A DNA stretch of 64,000 bases from Flavobacterium saccharophilum (GCF_900142735.1 NZ_FRBY01000001.1:1116001-1180000); one strand, 5' to 3'; shown: positions 42,664 to 52,778, counted from the stretch's first letter. The notes: generated from the letters alone by a model not told the origin. Numbers and translations are program-made.

Positions 42664-45600
42664 GCTTTTCGTATTTTTCTGCCTTTTTATTTGTTAAATT
42701 AGATTTAACTGTAAGCTTGTAAATGTAAACTCCCTTTCCGATTCGGTCTCCAAAATCGTCTTTTCCGTCCCATGTTATCTCTCTAGATAAAAAACCCTCA
42801 GTAGTAATGATTTGATTTTTTGTCCATACTACTTTTCCAGTTATGGTCATTACCTGGACCTGAACATCTAAAGGTTCGTAAGGTCTGTTGTGTGAAAACC
42901 AGAACTGAGTGTAGGTTGAAAACGGATTTGGGTAATTAAGAACATGCGTTAATGTCAATGATTCATCTCCCACTACGACAAATTGTATTTCACTTGTTAC
43001 CGGATTGTTGTAAACATCCCAGGCTGTAAAACTTATCGTATGCATTCCCGGTGCTAAATCTCGTAATGGAAAACGTAGATTTCCGTTGGTGTAATCGTCT
43101 AATTTTGTTTGATAATAATCATTCAAAATATACGGATTGCTTACATCTCCATCTAAAATTGCAACAATATCATGACCAATTCCACTGGCAGTATTTATTC
43201 CATTTTCATCTTCTAATAGCGCCAAAAGAAATGGGGAGCTATTTGTAATACCACCCGAAACAAAAGTTTCGTCGTTCATATATAACTTCACTTTTGGACT
43301 AATATTGTCCTGAGGTGCATTTTCATTTATTCCTCCTATTTTAATTACGCTGCTATAGCCCGATTGGTTTTCTAAAAGCTGATTTTTTTTCGAATAAAAG
43401 CTGATTTTTCCATAGTCGACAGCGATCCTAATATCCCTTGGAACAACAAAACTAAATTCAAACTGACCGTTGCTTACAGTTGCGTTTCCTCTAAAAATAG
43501 TCTCACCAAGAGTTTTAAATGACATTGCAGGACTATATCCATCGTTATTTAAGGTTGAAGTTGTGATTAATTTATCGAAAATCGCAGTGGCTAATTCACC
43601 ATTATAATTGCTTAATAAAGTGTTGTTTTCATCGGTGATTTCGCCTGATATTTTAATTTTTGACAACGATTTGAGGTCTGGAATTGGTTGTGAGATCACA
43701 ACATCATTTACTTTTGTTAAATTTATTCTCGGTTTCGGAATTGCTAACATCAAAGCAGGATCTCCAATATAAAAAATCACATTACTAGAATAACTTGGGT
43801 TTTCGTTTTTTGAAATTCGCAGTGCTTCAGCAATTGTCGTGTATTGGTTTGAGCCGTAGGAAAGCAGGTTTTTACTTAAATTATCATTGAAGTTTTCGGC
43901 ATTAAACTGACCGATTGCACGAATGGTAGTTAGCATAGAAATTGCACCTCCTTTTGGATTCCAAAAAGTATATTCGCCGGCCGTTGGTCTTGTTGGATCA
44001 TCAAATCTGGAAAATTCACATGTAATAGTTATAAATAAGGGATATTTATATTGATTATTTAAGTTTTGACCATCTGATTTTTCCCAAATTCTTTCACTCG
44101 CCAAACCATCTTCACCGCCATGCCCTAAATAATTAAATACTAAAGCTCCTTTTTCAAAAGCATCAAAAAAATCACTTCTTGCTTTCGGGTATCTTGATCC
44201 TCCTGCGGAAGCTTCTTGTGTATAGGAGTCCAGAATAATTTTATCTATATTAAAAAATGGTTTTTCCGTTGCGATATTGTCGGCTAAACTGTTTTGACGG
44301 GACTGTAAAGAAGCATCTGAGCTCTGGTCTGAGTCATCACTTACCAAAACAAAATTATTTCTCCAGTTTCCATACGATTTTGTATCATGGTACTCCAACA
44401 CTTTATTGACCATTTCTCCAGCCTGAGCATTGTCTGAAACAAGCATTCTTCCAACGGCTATGTCAATGCCACCAAAAAACGAGATTACGTTTCCTTCGTC
44501 CGGATCCATAAGTCCGTAAAAATCATCAGAGGCAAACGAAGATTCTCCAATTGTGTTACTATTTAAGGAGTGATATATAGGTACAACATTGGTGTTGTTC
44601 GAAATTCGGTCTTTATAATCATAGGAGGCGTCGCCAAAAAGATTTACGTATTTTATTCTTTTTTCTGGAGCAGATGCATTTTCGTAAATGTATTTAATGC
44701 AATTTCGAATGGCAGCAATATCCTGCTTTCCAGAAGAAAACTCCTGATAGATATTTTCTAGTACTATTACTTTTGTGTTCAAATTAGAATAGGAGCGATG
44801 AAAATTAGCTAGTTTTTCGGCTTGGGAAACTAATGATTTGGGCGTAATGATAATATAGTCTATATCCTGAAAGCTATTTTGTGTGTTTTTAAATAGGGTT
44901 CCTTTTAAATTTTGATTGGCAATTTTTGATTGGCTTTCTTTTAAAGGAGTAAAATAATCGGCCGGATCAAGGGCGATATATTTTCGTATTTCTCCTAAAG
45001 AAGCTTTGAAACTAAAAGTAGTCTGATTGGCGTTTTCTATTTTTGATACATTATATAGGTCTGTAACGTCCCAGATTTGAGAAATTCCTATAGCGTTTCC
45101 AATAGTATAATTTACGATTCCAGCTGTAGAGCCAGCTAAATCGTATTGAAACTTAAATTGTTTTCCGGTTCCCAGAAGTTTTCTTTTCGCAATTATATTA
45201 ATATAATCCAGGTATCCTTTCGATCCCGGAACACCGTTGTTATTGTAAGTAAGTTTTATTTTTACGCTTTCGGCTCCGGTAAACGAAGTGTTTGCAGGCA
45301 GTTTTCCGGTATAAAATTTGGTTTCTGAACTTTGTACCAAGGCATTGAAGTTAATGGTGCCGATATTTTGTCCGTTAGCTGTAATTGCAAATGAAGTAGG
45401 GGTGTAAGCGGCTGAAGCGGTGTTGACTTCAATTTTTAATGGCACTGAGGTTTCGAGGTTTGGAAATGCGAATGTAAATTCCTGTTCCTGATTAATATCA
45501 AATGATTCTCCGAACCACTGACGTCCTAAGTGTGCAATGTTTGTTTGGTCAACTTCGTGAAATTGATAGTCATCAAACGTGTTTAGTTCAAGTGTTGTAT

Positions 45601-46486
45601 TTGCAGAAGGTTGATTCAGGTTAGGAATTCTTTTACCATCGCCACCACTTACGGTTATATAATAATAAGATTTGGTGTCAAATAAATTGAGGTTTGTCTG
45701 GTTTTCGGAGCTCCAGTTGTCAGTTCCTTCGGCATAAAAAAGTATATAATCCTCATTGTTGAAAATGCCATCGGATTCGCCAACAATTTGAATAGCATTC
45801 TCGGTTAAATCATCTGGGTAATAAGTATTGTTCGTTAAAGGAAGCATTCTGCCTCCATTTCCATAGATTTTAATTCTTTTTGGGTCGGTTTTAGAAGCGT
45901 CAAATCCCAAACTTTGTAAAAAAGCTTTTGAAATTTTATAAACACCTGATTTTTCGACATAAAAACGATACCAGTCTCCACTTGCTAATATAGAATTTTG
46001 AATGGCATTTGATTTTTGTGTGATAGAAGTAGTACTGTTTTTGGATGTGCTATTGTTTAAATTATATGAGAATGACCGAATACGTCTAATACTATTTCCT
46101 TCTTTGATAAGAGGAGAAAGAGAAAGAAAAAGTTGTCTTTTGTCTCTTGATGAAGCGATTTTTAACGTTTCATTTGGTTTTGTCGGGATATTTTCAAGAG
46201 ATAAATCACCTAAGTCAGATAATAAGACCGATTCATAAATAATGTTGGAAATTTGAACAGATGAAGAGTTGGAATAATCCGTTTGGTTCAAATTGAGTAG
46301 TAAGGCGATGCTTTTTTTTGAATTATCATACCTGAAACTGTTGCCTGAAAAATAGGGTATGGTTATTTTTAAATCTCCAAAACTCATTTCTTTTTTAGTT
46401 TTCCAATCTATTGTGAAGTCCCCATTTATTTGGGAAAATACCAAAATTGGAAAAAGAAAAAGAGATAAGATTAGGCGCTGTTTCAT
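42650..46486 (-). CDS. porU: Type IX secretion system sortase PorU (C25 family)
   Basis: 1278 residues with a signal peptide (LILSLFLFPILVFSQ). The gingipain-type C25 caspase-like domain carries the catalytic His in FNYLGHGGEDGLAS and the Cys in FITITCEFSRFDDP. The C-terminus (LNYPNPFSTYTQFWF to the end) is a Por-secretion/FlgD-like beta-sandwich. PorU is a surface sortase that cleaves T9SS C-terminal signals and, with PorV, attaches cargo to the cell surface. porV is directly downstream, and divergent gldJ lies upstream, the conserved order in gliding Flavobacteriia. Confidence 0.95.
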   Translation of the reverse strand: MKQRLILSLFLFPILVFSQINGDFTIDWKTKKEMSFGDLKITIPYFSGNSFRYDNSKKSIALLLNLNQTDYSNSSSVQISNIIYESVLLSDLGDLSLENIPTKPNETLKIASSRDKRQLFLSLSPLIKEGNSIRRIRSFSYNLNNSTSKNSTTSITQKSNAIQNSILASGDWYRFYVEKSGVYKISKAFLQSLGFDASKTDPKRIKIYGNGGRMLPLTNNTYYPDDLTENAIQIVGESDGIFNNEDYILFYAEGTDNWSSENQTNLNLFDTKSYYYITVSGGDGKRIPNLNQPSANTTLELNTFDDYQFHEVDQTNIAHLGRQWFGESFDINQEQEFTFAFPNLETSVPLKIEVNTASAAYTPTSFAITANGQNIGTINFNALVQSSETKFYTGKLPANTSFTGAESVKIKLTYNNNGVPGSKGYLDYINIIAKRKLLGTGKQFKFQYDLAGSTAGIVNYTIGNAIGISQIWDVTDLYNVSKIENANQTTFSFKASLGEIRKYIALDPADYFTPLKESQSKIANQNLKGTLFKNTQNSFQDIDYIIITPKSLVSQAEKLANFHRSYSNLNTKVIVLENIYQEFSSGKQDIAAIRNCIKYIYENASAPEKRIKYVNLFGDASYDYKDRISNNTNVVPIYHSLNSNTIGESSFASDDFYGLMDPDEGNVISFFGGIDIAVGRMLVSDNAQAGEMVNKVLEYHDTKSYGNWRNNFVLVSDDSDQSSDASLQSRQNSLADNIATEKPFFNIDKIILDSYTQEASAGGSRYPKARSDFFDAFEKGALVFNYLGHGGEDGLASERIWEKSDGQNLNNQYKYPLFITITCEFSRFDDPTRPTAGEYTFWNPKGGAISMLTTIRAIGQFNAENFNDNLSKNLLSYGSNQYTTIAEALRISKNENPSYSSNVIFYIGDPALMLAIPKPRINLTKVNDVVISQPIPDLKSLSKIKISGEITDENNTLLSNYNGELATAIFDKLITTSTLNNDGYSPAMSFKTLGETIFRGNATVSNGQFEFSFVVPRDIRIAVDYGKISFYSKKNQLLENQSGYSSVIKIGGINENAPQDNISPKVKLYMNDETFVSGGITNSSPFLLALLEDENGINTASGIGHDIVAILDGDVSNPYILNDYYQTKLDDYTNGNLRFPLRDLAPGMHTISFTAWDVYNNPVTSEIQFVVVGDESLTLTHVLNYPNPFSTYTQFWFSHNRPYEPLDVQVQVMTITGKVVWTKNQIITTEGFLSREITWDGKDDFGDRIGKGVYIYKLTVKSNLTNKKAEKYEKLVIL

Positions 46487-46569
46487 AAGTTGAAAACTAG
46501 ATATTATTTTTAAATTATTTTACTAAGTAAAAATATAGTATTTCATGTTACAGTAAATAATAAAAAGTA

Positions 46570-46577
46570 TATTTTTG
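46570..46577 (+). promoter_or_regulatory. Possible gldJ promoter -7 element
   Basis: TATTTTTG fits TANNTTTG, but lies about 118 nt before the gldJ ATG and lacks a clear -33. A closer alternative could be the TATATTGC region near 46665. Confidence 0.35.
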
Positions 46578-46695
46578 CGTTCGTAACTATAGGTTATTTT
46601 CTGGTAAAAAAAACAGTGAAATAAAATTATTAGAACAGATGTTGCTAATTAAATGTTAATTATTATATTGCAGCACCTAAATTTATCACCTAAGA

Positions 46696-48387
46696 ATGAG
46701 TATGAAAGTAAACAAAATTGTAGCCTTGCAATTAATGATGTCAATGGTATTGATGTTGGGCACGGCTAGTTGTAGCAAAAAATCGAGTTCCAGTCACGCT
46801 TCTCGAGCAACAGGTTGGGACGTAGATAGTCAGAATGGAACTTCTGCCAGAAATGCAGGGAAAAAACAACAGGCTGGTCCTGGTTTAGTTTTTGTTGAAG
46901 GAGGTACATTTACTATGGGTAAAGTACAGGATGATGTTATGCACGATTGGAATAACACGCCGACTCAACAACACGTTCAATCATTCTACATGGATGAAAC
47001 TGAAGTTACGAACGGTATGTACTTAGAATACCTGGAGTGGTTGAAGAAAGTTTTTCCTCCAACAGAAGAAAATTACAAGAATATTTACGAGGGAGCATCG
47101 CCAGATACTTTAGTATGGAGAAATCGTCTTGGATATAATGAAACGATGACTAATAACTACTTAAGACACCCTTCATATGCAAACTATCCTGTAGTTGGTG
47201 TAAACTGGATTCAGGCAGTTGAATTTAGTAAATGGAGAACAGACCGTGTAAACGAAGCTGTTCTTGAAAAAGACGGGTATCTTAAAAAAGGTGCTAAAAC
47301 GCAAGACGTTAGTGCTGAAAGTTTATTCAATACAGAAGCTTATCTTGCTTCTCCATCAACAACTTATGGTGGAAATGAAGAATTGGTTTTAAAGAAAAAT
47401 CCTAGCGGTAAAAGACCTAAAGCTGGAAAAGATGGTGTAGTTCCGGAAGAGAAAAATGTGTATGCACAACGTTCTTCAGGTGTTATTTTACCTGAGTACA
47501 GACTTCCTACTGAAGCAGAATGGGAGTATGCAGCTGCGGCAGATGTAGGACAAAGAGAATATAATATCTACAAAGGACAAAAGAAATATCCTTGGTCTGG
47601 AGATTATACACGTTCATCAAAACGTAAAAACAAAGGAGATCAATTGGCTAACTTTAAACAAGGAAACGGTGATTACGGTGGAATTGCAGGTTGGTCTGAT
47701 GATGGAGCTGATATTACAAACTCTGTAAAAAGTTATGCGCCAAATGATTTCGGATTATACGATATGGCTGGTAACGTTGCAGAATGGGTAGCCGATGTTT
47801 ACAGACCTATTATTGATAATGAAGCAAATGATTTTAACTACTATAGAGGAAATCAATATGCTAAAAACAAAATTGGTAAAGACGGTAAAATTGAAATCGT
47901 TTCAACAGCTAACATTAAATATGATACTTTAAGTAACGGTAAAGTTGTAGCAAGAAATCTTCCAGGAGAAATTGCTCAGGTTCCGGTTGATGAACAAGAA
48001 ACATATTTGAGAACAAATTTCAGCACAAGCGACAATGTTAATTATAGAGATGGTGATAAACAATCTTCTAGATATTTTGACTTTGGAGATTCTGAGTCAG
48101 GGCCAAAAGCAGATCAAACAATGTATAATTCTCCTAAACATAATATCACTACTGATAGTTTAGGTCAGATGACTAGAAAATATGATAACTCAAGTAAGCG
48201 TACTACTTTGATCGATGATAAAGTAAGAGTTTACAAAGGTGGTTCTTGGAGAGACAGAGCGTATTGGTTAGATCCGGCTCAAAGAAGATATTTCCCTCAG
48301 GATATGGCAACTGATTACATTGGATTCAGATGTGCAATGTCTAGAGTAGGTTCAAAAGCTGAAAAAAGAAAATCACCTAGAAACTAA
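46696..48387 (+). CDS. gldJ: Gliding motility lipoprotein GldJ
   Basis: 563 residues; start at ATG 46696, or at ATG 46702 two codons later. Lipoprotein signal ending LGTASCSKKSS. It is dominated by a formylglycine-generating-enzyme (SUMF1)-like domain: FVEGGTFTMGKVQDD, YMDETEVTNGMYLEYLEW, YRLPTEAEWEYAA, GLYDMAGNVAEWVAD, YKGGSWRDRAYWLDP and GFRCAMS. In GldJ this fold is structural rather than an oxidase. GldJ stabilises GldK and is needed for gliding and type IX secretion. It is divergent from porU, and a repeat-type hairpin follows. Confidence 0.95.
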   Translation: MSMKVNKIVALQLMMSMVLMLGTASCSKKSSSSHASRATGWDVDSQNGTSARNAGKKQQAGPGLVFVEGGTFTMGKVQDDVMHDWNNTPTQQHVQSFYMDETEVTNGMYLEYLEWLKKVFPPTEENYKNIYEGASPDTLVWRNRLGYNETMTNNYLRHPSYANYPVVGVNWIQAVEFSKWRTDRVNEAVLEKDGYLKKGAKTQDVSAESLFNTEAYLASPSTTYGGNEELVLKKNPSGKRPKAGKDGVVPEEKNVYAQRSSGVILPEYRLPTEAEWEYAAAADVGQREYNIYKGQKKYPWSGDYTRSSKRKNKGDQLANFKQGNGDYGGIAGWSDDGADITNSVKSYAPNDFGLYDMAGNVAEWVADVYRPIIDNEANDFNYYRGNQYAKNKIGKDGKIEIVSTANIKYDTLSNGKVVARNLPGEIAQVPVDEQETYLRTNFSTSDNVNYRDGDKQSSRYFDFGDSESGPKADQTMYNSPKHNITTDSLGQMTRKYDNSSKRTTLIDDKVRVYKGGSWRDRAYWLDPAQRRYFPQDMATDYIGFRCAMSRVGSKAEKRKSPRN

Positions 48388-48409
48388 GTTTTTTAGAATT
48401 CAATAACAC

Positions 48410-48458
48410 AAATTCCAAATTCCAAAAGCTGAACATTTCAGTATGGAATTTGGAATTT
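48410..48458 (+). terminator. Terminator built from AATTCCAA repeats
   Basis: AAATTCCAAATTCCA (48410-48424) and TGGAATTTGGAATTT (48444-48458) are perfect 15-bp arms; each arm contains a duplicated AATTCC unit, and a T-run follows. The same units appear at 29353-29400. Confidence 0.75.
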
Positions 48459-48506
48459 TTTGTATTTATTTTTTTCTACTTTTACGATCTATTAAAAAAT
48501 TTATAA

Positions 48507-49793
48507 ATGAATATTCAGGAAATTCATAATCTGTTTTTAAAATGTAAATCTCTTTCAATTGACACAAGGAAAATTGAAAAAGATTCCATTTTTTTTGCTA
48601 TTAAAGGCGAAAACTTTGATGCAAACACTTTTGCTAAACAAGCACTTGAGTTAGGAGCTTTATTTGTTATTATTGATAATGAATCTTATTTTATAGATGA
48701 AAGAACTATTCTTGTTCAGGATAGTTTAGAGACTTTACAGGAACTAGCAAAATTTCATCGTGCTTATTTAAAATTACCAATTATTGCCCTGACCGGCAGT
48801 AATGGAAAGACAACAACAAAAGAGCTTATTAATGTAGTTTTATCTAAAAAGTACAAAACGAAAGCGACAGTTGGAAATCTGAACAATCATATTGGAGTTC
48901 CATTGACGTTGTTAAGTTTTAATACAGAAACTGAAATTGGAATTGTTGAGATGGGAGCGAATCATAAAAAAGAAATTGAATTTTTATGTGAAATTGCTCA
49001 GCCTGATTATGGATACATCACCAATTTTGGGAAAGCGCATTTAGAGGGTTTTGGAGGTGTAGAAGGTGTAATAGAAGGGAAAAGCGAAATGTATCAATAT
49101 TTAGCCAAGAATGATAAATTGGCTTTCGTTAATCTTGAGGATTCAATTCAGGTCGAAAAATCTACAGGTATCAAATCATTTACTTTTGGCTTAAAAAATG
49201 ATAAAGCTGATGTGAAAATTGAAAATATTACTGCAAATCCTTTTGTGGTGGTAGATTATGAAAATTTTACTGTTGAATCGCATTTAATTGGCCTGTATAA
49301 TTCAAATAATATAAATGCTGCAGTTTCCATTGGTCGTTATTTTAAAGTGGATAATGAAGCTGTAAAAGAGGCTATCGAAAACTATATTCCGGAAAATAAC
49401 AGATCCCAATTATTAAAAAAGGGATCAAACCAAATCATTCTTGATGCCTACAATGCTAATCCGAGTAGTATGGCGGTTGCTATTGCCAATTTCCTTCAAT
49501 TAGATGGTCATAATAAAGCGATGATTTTGGGAGATATGTTTGAATTAGGAAAAGAAAGTCGGCAAGAACATAAAATTATCGTTGAATCTTTATTAAATCA
49601 AAATAGATCAGTTTGCTATTTGATTGGAAAGGCGTTTTATGAAAATAAGATTGCAAGCGAAAATATTCATTTTTTTGAGACATTCGAGGATTTTGCAAAC
49701 GATTTGAAAACAATACATTTTGTAGATAGTACCATTTTAATAAAAGGTTCCAGGGGAATGGCGCTCGAGCGTACTCTGGAATATATTTCATAA
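48507..49793 (+). CDS. murF: UDP-N-acetylmuramoyl-tripeptide--D-alanyl-D-alanine ligase
   Basis: 428 residues of the Mur ligase fold. The N-terminal substrate domain opens with SLSIDTRKIEKDSIFFAIKG. The ATP loop is LTGSNGKTTTKELI, and the C-terminal domain shows ILDAYNANPSSMAVAI and ILIKGSRGMALE. It adds D-Ala-D-Ala to the peptidoglycan precursor in the cytoplasm. It stands alone, not in a dcw cluster. Confidence 0.95.
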   Translation: MNIQEIHNLFLKCKSLSIDTRKIEKDSIFFAIKGENFDANTFAKQALELGALFVIIDNESYFIDERTILVQDSLETLQELAKFHRAYLKLPIIALTGSNGKTTTKELINVVLSKKYKTKATVGNLNNHIGVPLTLLSFNTETEIGIVEMGANHKKEIEFLCEIAQPDYGYITNFGKAHLEGFGGVEGVIEGKSEMYQYLAKNDKLAFVNLEDSIQVEKSTGIKSFTFGLKNDKADVKIENITANPFVVVDYENFTVESHLIGLYNSNNINAAVSIGRYFKVDNEAVKEAIENYIPENNRSQLLKKGSNQIILDAYNANPSSMAVAIANFLQLDGHNKAMILGDMFELGKESRQEHKIIVESLLNQNRSVCYLIGKAFYENKIASENIHFFETFEDFANDLKTIHFVDSTILIKGSRGMALERTLEYIS

Positions 49794-49794
49794 T

Positions 49795-49826
49795 AAAAAG
49801 CCATTCGTAGGAACGAATGGCTTTTT
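49795..49826. terminator. Bidirectional terminator between murF and the PUL regulator
   Basis: AAAAAGCCATTCGT (49795-49808) and ACGAATGGCTTTTT (49813-49826) form a 14-bp perfect stem with a 4-nt loop and runs on both sides. Confidence 0.92.
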
Positions 49827-49831
49827 GATTT

Positions 49832-52702
49832 TTATATACTCATTAGAAAACCTATTAGGTTTTCTTTTTTATTTAATCCTAATTTTTTTCTTAGGCGGTA
49901 TCTTGCCAGCTCAACTCCGCCAGTCGAAATATTCATGATTTCTGCAATTTCTTTGGTTGACATGTTCATTAAAAGATAAGTTGACAAGTCAAGTTCTCGT
50001 GGTGAAATAGTTGGGTATTTTTCCTTTAAACGCTTCAAAAACTCAAAGTGAACGTTCTTGATGTGTTTCTCAAGATCTTTCCAGCTTTTGTCTGTATTTA
50101 CCTCTTTTACAATGCTCTTATTTAGTTTGCTGACTTGGAATTTTGTTGAATCGTCGAGGGCCTCAACGTCAATTTCTTTTAGTTTGTGAATAATGCCGTT
50201 TAAGATTTTATTTTTCTTTACAACCTGCAAAGAGTTATTTACTAATTCTTTGTCTTTTGCCAGGATTTTGATCTGAAGTTTATCGTTTTTCAGTTTCTCA
50301 ATTTCTTTTTCAAGATCATACTGTTCTTGCCTAATTTTTGATTCTTTTTCAAGATACAGTCTTCTTTGTTCTATCGTTTCATAATATTTATTTTTTCTGA
50401 TCTTCATTTTGATTCGGTTCGAAATAACATAAATCCCAATGATGATTAAAACAAAGTAAATTATAAGTGCCAAAAAGTGTCTGTACCAAGGCGGAGAAAC
50501 GGTAAATAAAAGTGTTGACGGTTCAGATTGAATTCCGTAGCTGTTTCTAACTTTTACGTTCATTTTGTAATCTCCTTCACGAAGATTTGTGTACTCTTTA
50601 ATAGAGATAGTTGACCAGTTGCTCCATTTGTCATCAAAAGGCTCCAGTTGATAAGAGAATTCTACATTTTCAAGGTTTTCATAAGTAGGTGATGAAAATG
50701 TGAAACGCACGTGATTTGACGAATATGGAATTCGAATGTTCTCAATTTTATTTTGGTTGTTTCCTAACACAATTGTGTCACCCGGAAAAGAAAAGCTTCG
50801 AATAAATGCTTTTGGTTTTGTTACATAGTTGTTCAGGAGTTCAGAATCGTAATGGGCTAATCCATCTGTTAATCCGATAAAAATATTCTTAGAGTCAATA
50901 GTGTTGACCGATAAATAATTATTAACCAAATTCCCTGTTAAGTTTGAAAAGGGAGCGACAATATTAGTATAGTATTTGTTTCTCTTCATTAATACACCAA
51001 TAGATTCATCAAATGCATACCATAAATTCGATTGTGAATCTTCACTCAATGCATTTATATTGGGTATATTTTTGAATAATTTAGATAAGTTCTTATCCTC
51101 ATAAAATAAATCCTGCTCCTGAGAGTATTTATAAAAATGGTTATTCGTCTGGAAGTATAATTGATTGTCAATTTTCTGAATACTTCCAATGTTTTTATAC
51201 TGAGGAGTTAATCGGTCAATTTTTTTGATAGATGAAAATGTTGTTAAATCATTACTAAGAGACATTCTGTATATTGACTCGTCTTTTTTTAGCCATAAAA
51301 ATGATTTATCAAGCTCAAAGCTATTGGATGATTTGTCAAAGCCGATAACCTGATTCTTATAGATTAATCCGGCAGATGTTTTTTGAAAAATGGCAAATCC
51401 ATCATAATTTGAGCCTATAAAAAAGCCAGGTCGGTTTGGAATATTTTTAAAACCGAAATAACCTTTAGAATCGATAGTATTCGTTACTCTTCCTCCCTTT
51501 ATAACTAATGCACCTCTGTTGTTTGAACAGATTAATTCATTGTCAATGATTTGAACATTCCAGGATTGCGCAGTTGTCCCTTCGACAAGCTTAAAAGTAT
51601 CTTCCTTGAAGCTACCATTCCAGGCATGATAGAAAACTCCCTGGTTTGTTGCTACGTATAAATTTCCTTGATGAATTACTGAGGCGTAAACAGTACTAAT
51701 GTCATAGCTGAAGCCAAAATAGGTAAAAGGAGATCCTTCGTTTATAAATGCAATACCATTATCAAGGCCAAGCCATAGGTTGTTCTTATTGTCAATAAAG
51801 GATGTTAAAACTGTATTGTTTTGCAGTCCTTTTTTTCGATTGATATGTTGGATAATCTTACCATCGAAATCACAAATGGCAATACCATCTAACACGGAGT
51901 TTAAAACAATAAAGTTGTTTTTTATTGTTACTCCGCCTAAAGAGTTGTTTTTTTTGACAAAGTTATTTGCCTCGGTATTCCATGGTTTTACCGTATTGTT
52001 TTCGTAGATGAATAATCCTTTTTCAAGCGTTATAATTAAGGTTTTGTTTTTATTGAGGGCATACATTCCCCAGACCTCGGTATTATTAAGACTGGTTGTA
52101 TTGGGTAAAGCGTATAATTTTCCATTTCGATATTCTAATATACCCTTTTCTATATCCTGAAAATAGAGTTTGTTGCTAACGACAAATGAGAATTGAAATC
52201 GTTTTGGAGCTTTTAAAATAGTAAGTTTTCCATCCTTAAAGATATATGCTCTTGCAAAAGACTGAAAAATGGTTTGGTTATTTAAGGTATGAATCTTCCA
52301 GATAAAGTCGATTATTTTGATTTTGCTTTTATCAACCCTCTTTGCTAAAGATGTGTATTTAAGTTTTCCTTTTTCATTGGGCTGAAAATAGCCAAATTCA
52401 TTATAACCGCCTACATAGATTTTCCCTGAATCATCAATTTTCAAGCAACGTACAGATGTTAAATTAGGCAAAGGATATTTCCTCCATGATGAGCCATCAA
52501 ATTGTAAAAGGCCATTATTGTTAGCAAAATATAGGTTTCCATTTTTATCCTGCCCAATATTCCAATTTTGAGTTCCTCCTTTATACTCATTTCGCTTGTA
52601 ATTTCTTACATCAGGCAAGCCAATACCTTTTACTTGCCCAAAAAATGGTGTTGTGAATAATGTAAAAAAAATAATAATAAAATATGATTTTATCAATTTC
52701 AT
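49832..52702 (-). CDS. Propeller / Y_Y_Y / LuxR-type HTH transmembrane regulator of the PUL
   Basis: 956 residues. A signal peptide or anchor (KSYFIIIFFTLFTTPFFGQ) is followed by a beta-propeller sensor (about 30-650) with repeats such as IGQDKNGNLYFANNNGLLQF and KIYVGGYNEFGYF. A Y_Y_Y domain (about 650-730; YQLEPFDDKWSNWSTI) follows, then one membrane helix (about 744-764), a coiled coil (about 780-850) and a C-terminal LuxR-type HTH (about 900-945; STKEIAEIMNISTGGVELAR). There is no histidine-kinase or receiver domain, unlike classic hybrid two-component sensors of PULs. I infer that glycan binding in the periplasm directly alters DNA binding. It is divergent from susC across 345 bp. Confidence 0.88.
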   Translation of the reverse strand: MKLIKSYFIIIFFTLFTTPFFGQVKGIGLPDVRNYKRNEYKGGTQNWNIGQDKNGNLYFANNNGLLQFDGSSWRKYPLPNLTSVRCLKIDDSGKIYVGGYNEFGYFQPNEKGKLKYTSLAKRVDKSKIKIIDFIWKIHTLNNQTIFQSFARAYIFKDGKLTILKAPKRFQFSFVVSNKLYFQDIEKGILEYRNGKLYALPNTTSLNNTEVWGMYALNKNKTLIITLEKGLFIYENNTVKPWNTEANNFVKKNNSLGGVTIKNNFIVLNSVLDGIAICDFDGKIIQHINRKKGLQNNTVLTSFIDNKNNLWLGLDNGIAFINEGSPFTYFGFSYDISTVYASVIHQGNLYVATNQGVFYHAWNGSFKEDTFKLVEGTTAQSWNVQIIDNELICSNNRGALVIKGGRVTNTIDSKGYFGFKNIPNRPGFFIGSNYDGFAIFQKTSAGLIYKNQVIGFDKSSNSFELDKSFLWLKKDESIYRMSLSNDLTTFSSIKKIDRLTPQYKNIGSIQKIDNQLYFQTNNHFYKYSQEQDLFYEDKNLSKLFKNIPNINALSEDSQSNLWYAFDESIGVLMKRNKYYTNIVAPFSNLTGNLVNNYLSVNTIDSKNIFIGLTDGLAHYDSELLNNYVTKPKAFIRSFSFPGDTIVLGNNQNKIENIRIPYSSNHVRFTFSSPTYENLENVEFSYQLEPFDDKWSNWSTISIKEYTNLREGDYKMNVKVRNSYGIQSEPSTLLFTVSPPWYRHFLALIIYFVLIIIGIYVISNRIKMKIRKNKYYETIEQRRLYLEKESKIRQEQYDLEKEIEKLKNDKLQIKILAKDKELVNNSLQVVKKNKILNGIIHKLKEIDVEALDDSTKFQVSKLNKSIVKEVNTDKSWKDLEKHIKNVHFEFLKRLKEKYPTISPRELDLSTYLLMNMSTKEIAEIMNISTGGVELARYRLRKKLGLNKKENLIGFLMSI

Positions 52703-52750
52703 GATTTTTTTAATTTATTTCGATTTATTACGTGTAATTAATTGTTTTCC

Positions 52751-52778
52751 AGTGTATTGAAGTTGTTTTTAATACACT
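52751..52778. repeat. 8-bp inverted repeat upstream of the regulator gene
   Basis: AGTGTATT (52751-52758) and AATACACT (52771-52778) with a 12-bp spacer; a related AGTGTTTATT occurs at 52834-52843. It lies about 50-75 bp upstream of the regulator start and could be an autoregulatory site or a leader hairpin. Confidence 0.5.

Noticed and set aside
42650..46486. A gingipain-type secreted virulence protease
   Set aside because: The C25 domain is real, but length, neighbourhood (porV, gldJ) and overall layout identify PorU, the sortase.
46696..48387. A formylglycine-generating enzyme for sulfatases
   Set aside because: The fold is SUMF1-like, but the lipobox, length and divergent porU identify GldJ; no sulfatase is nearby.
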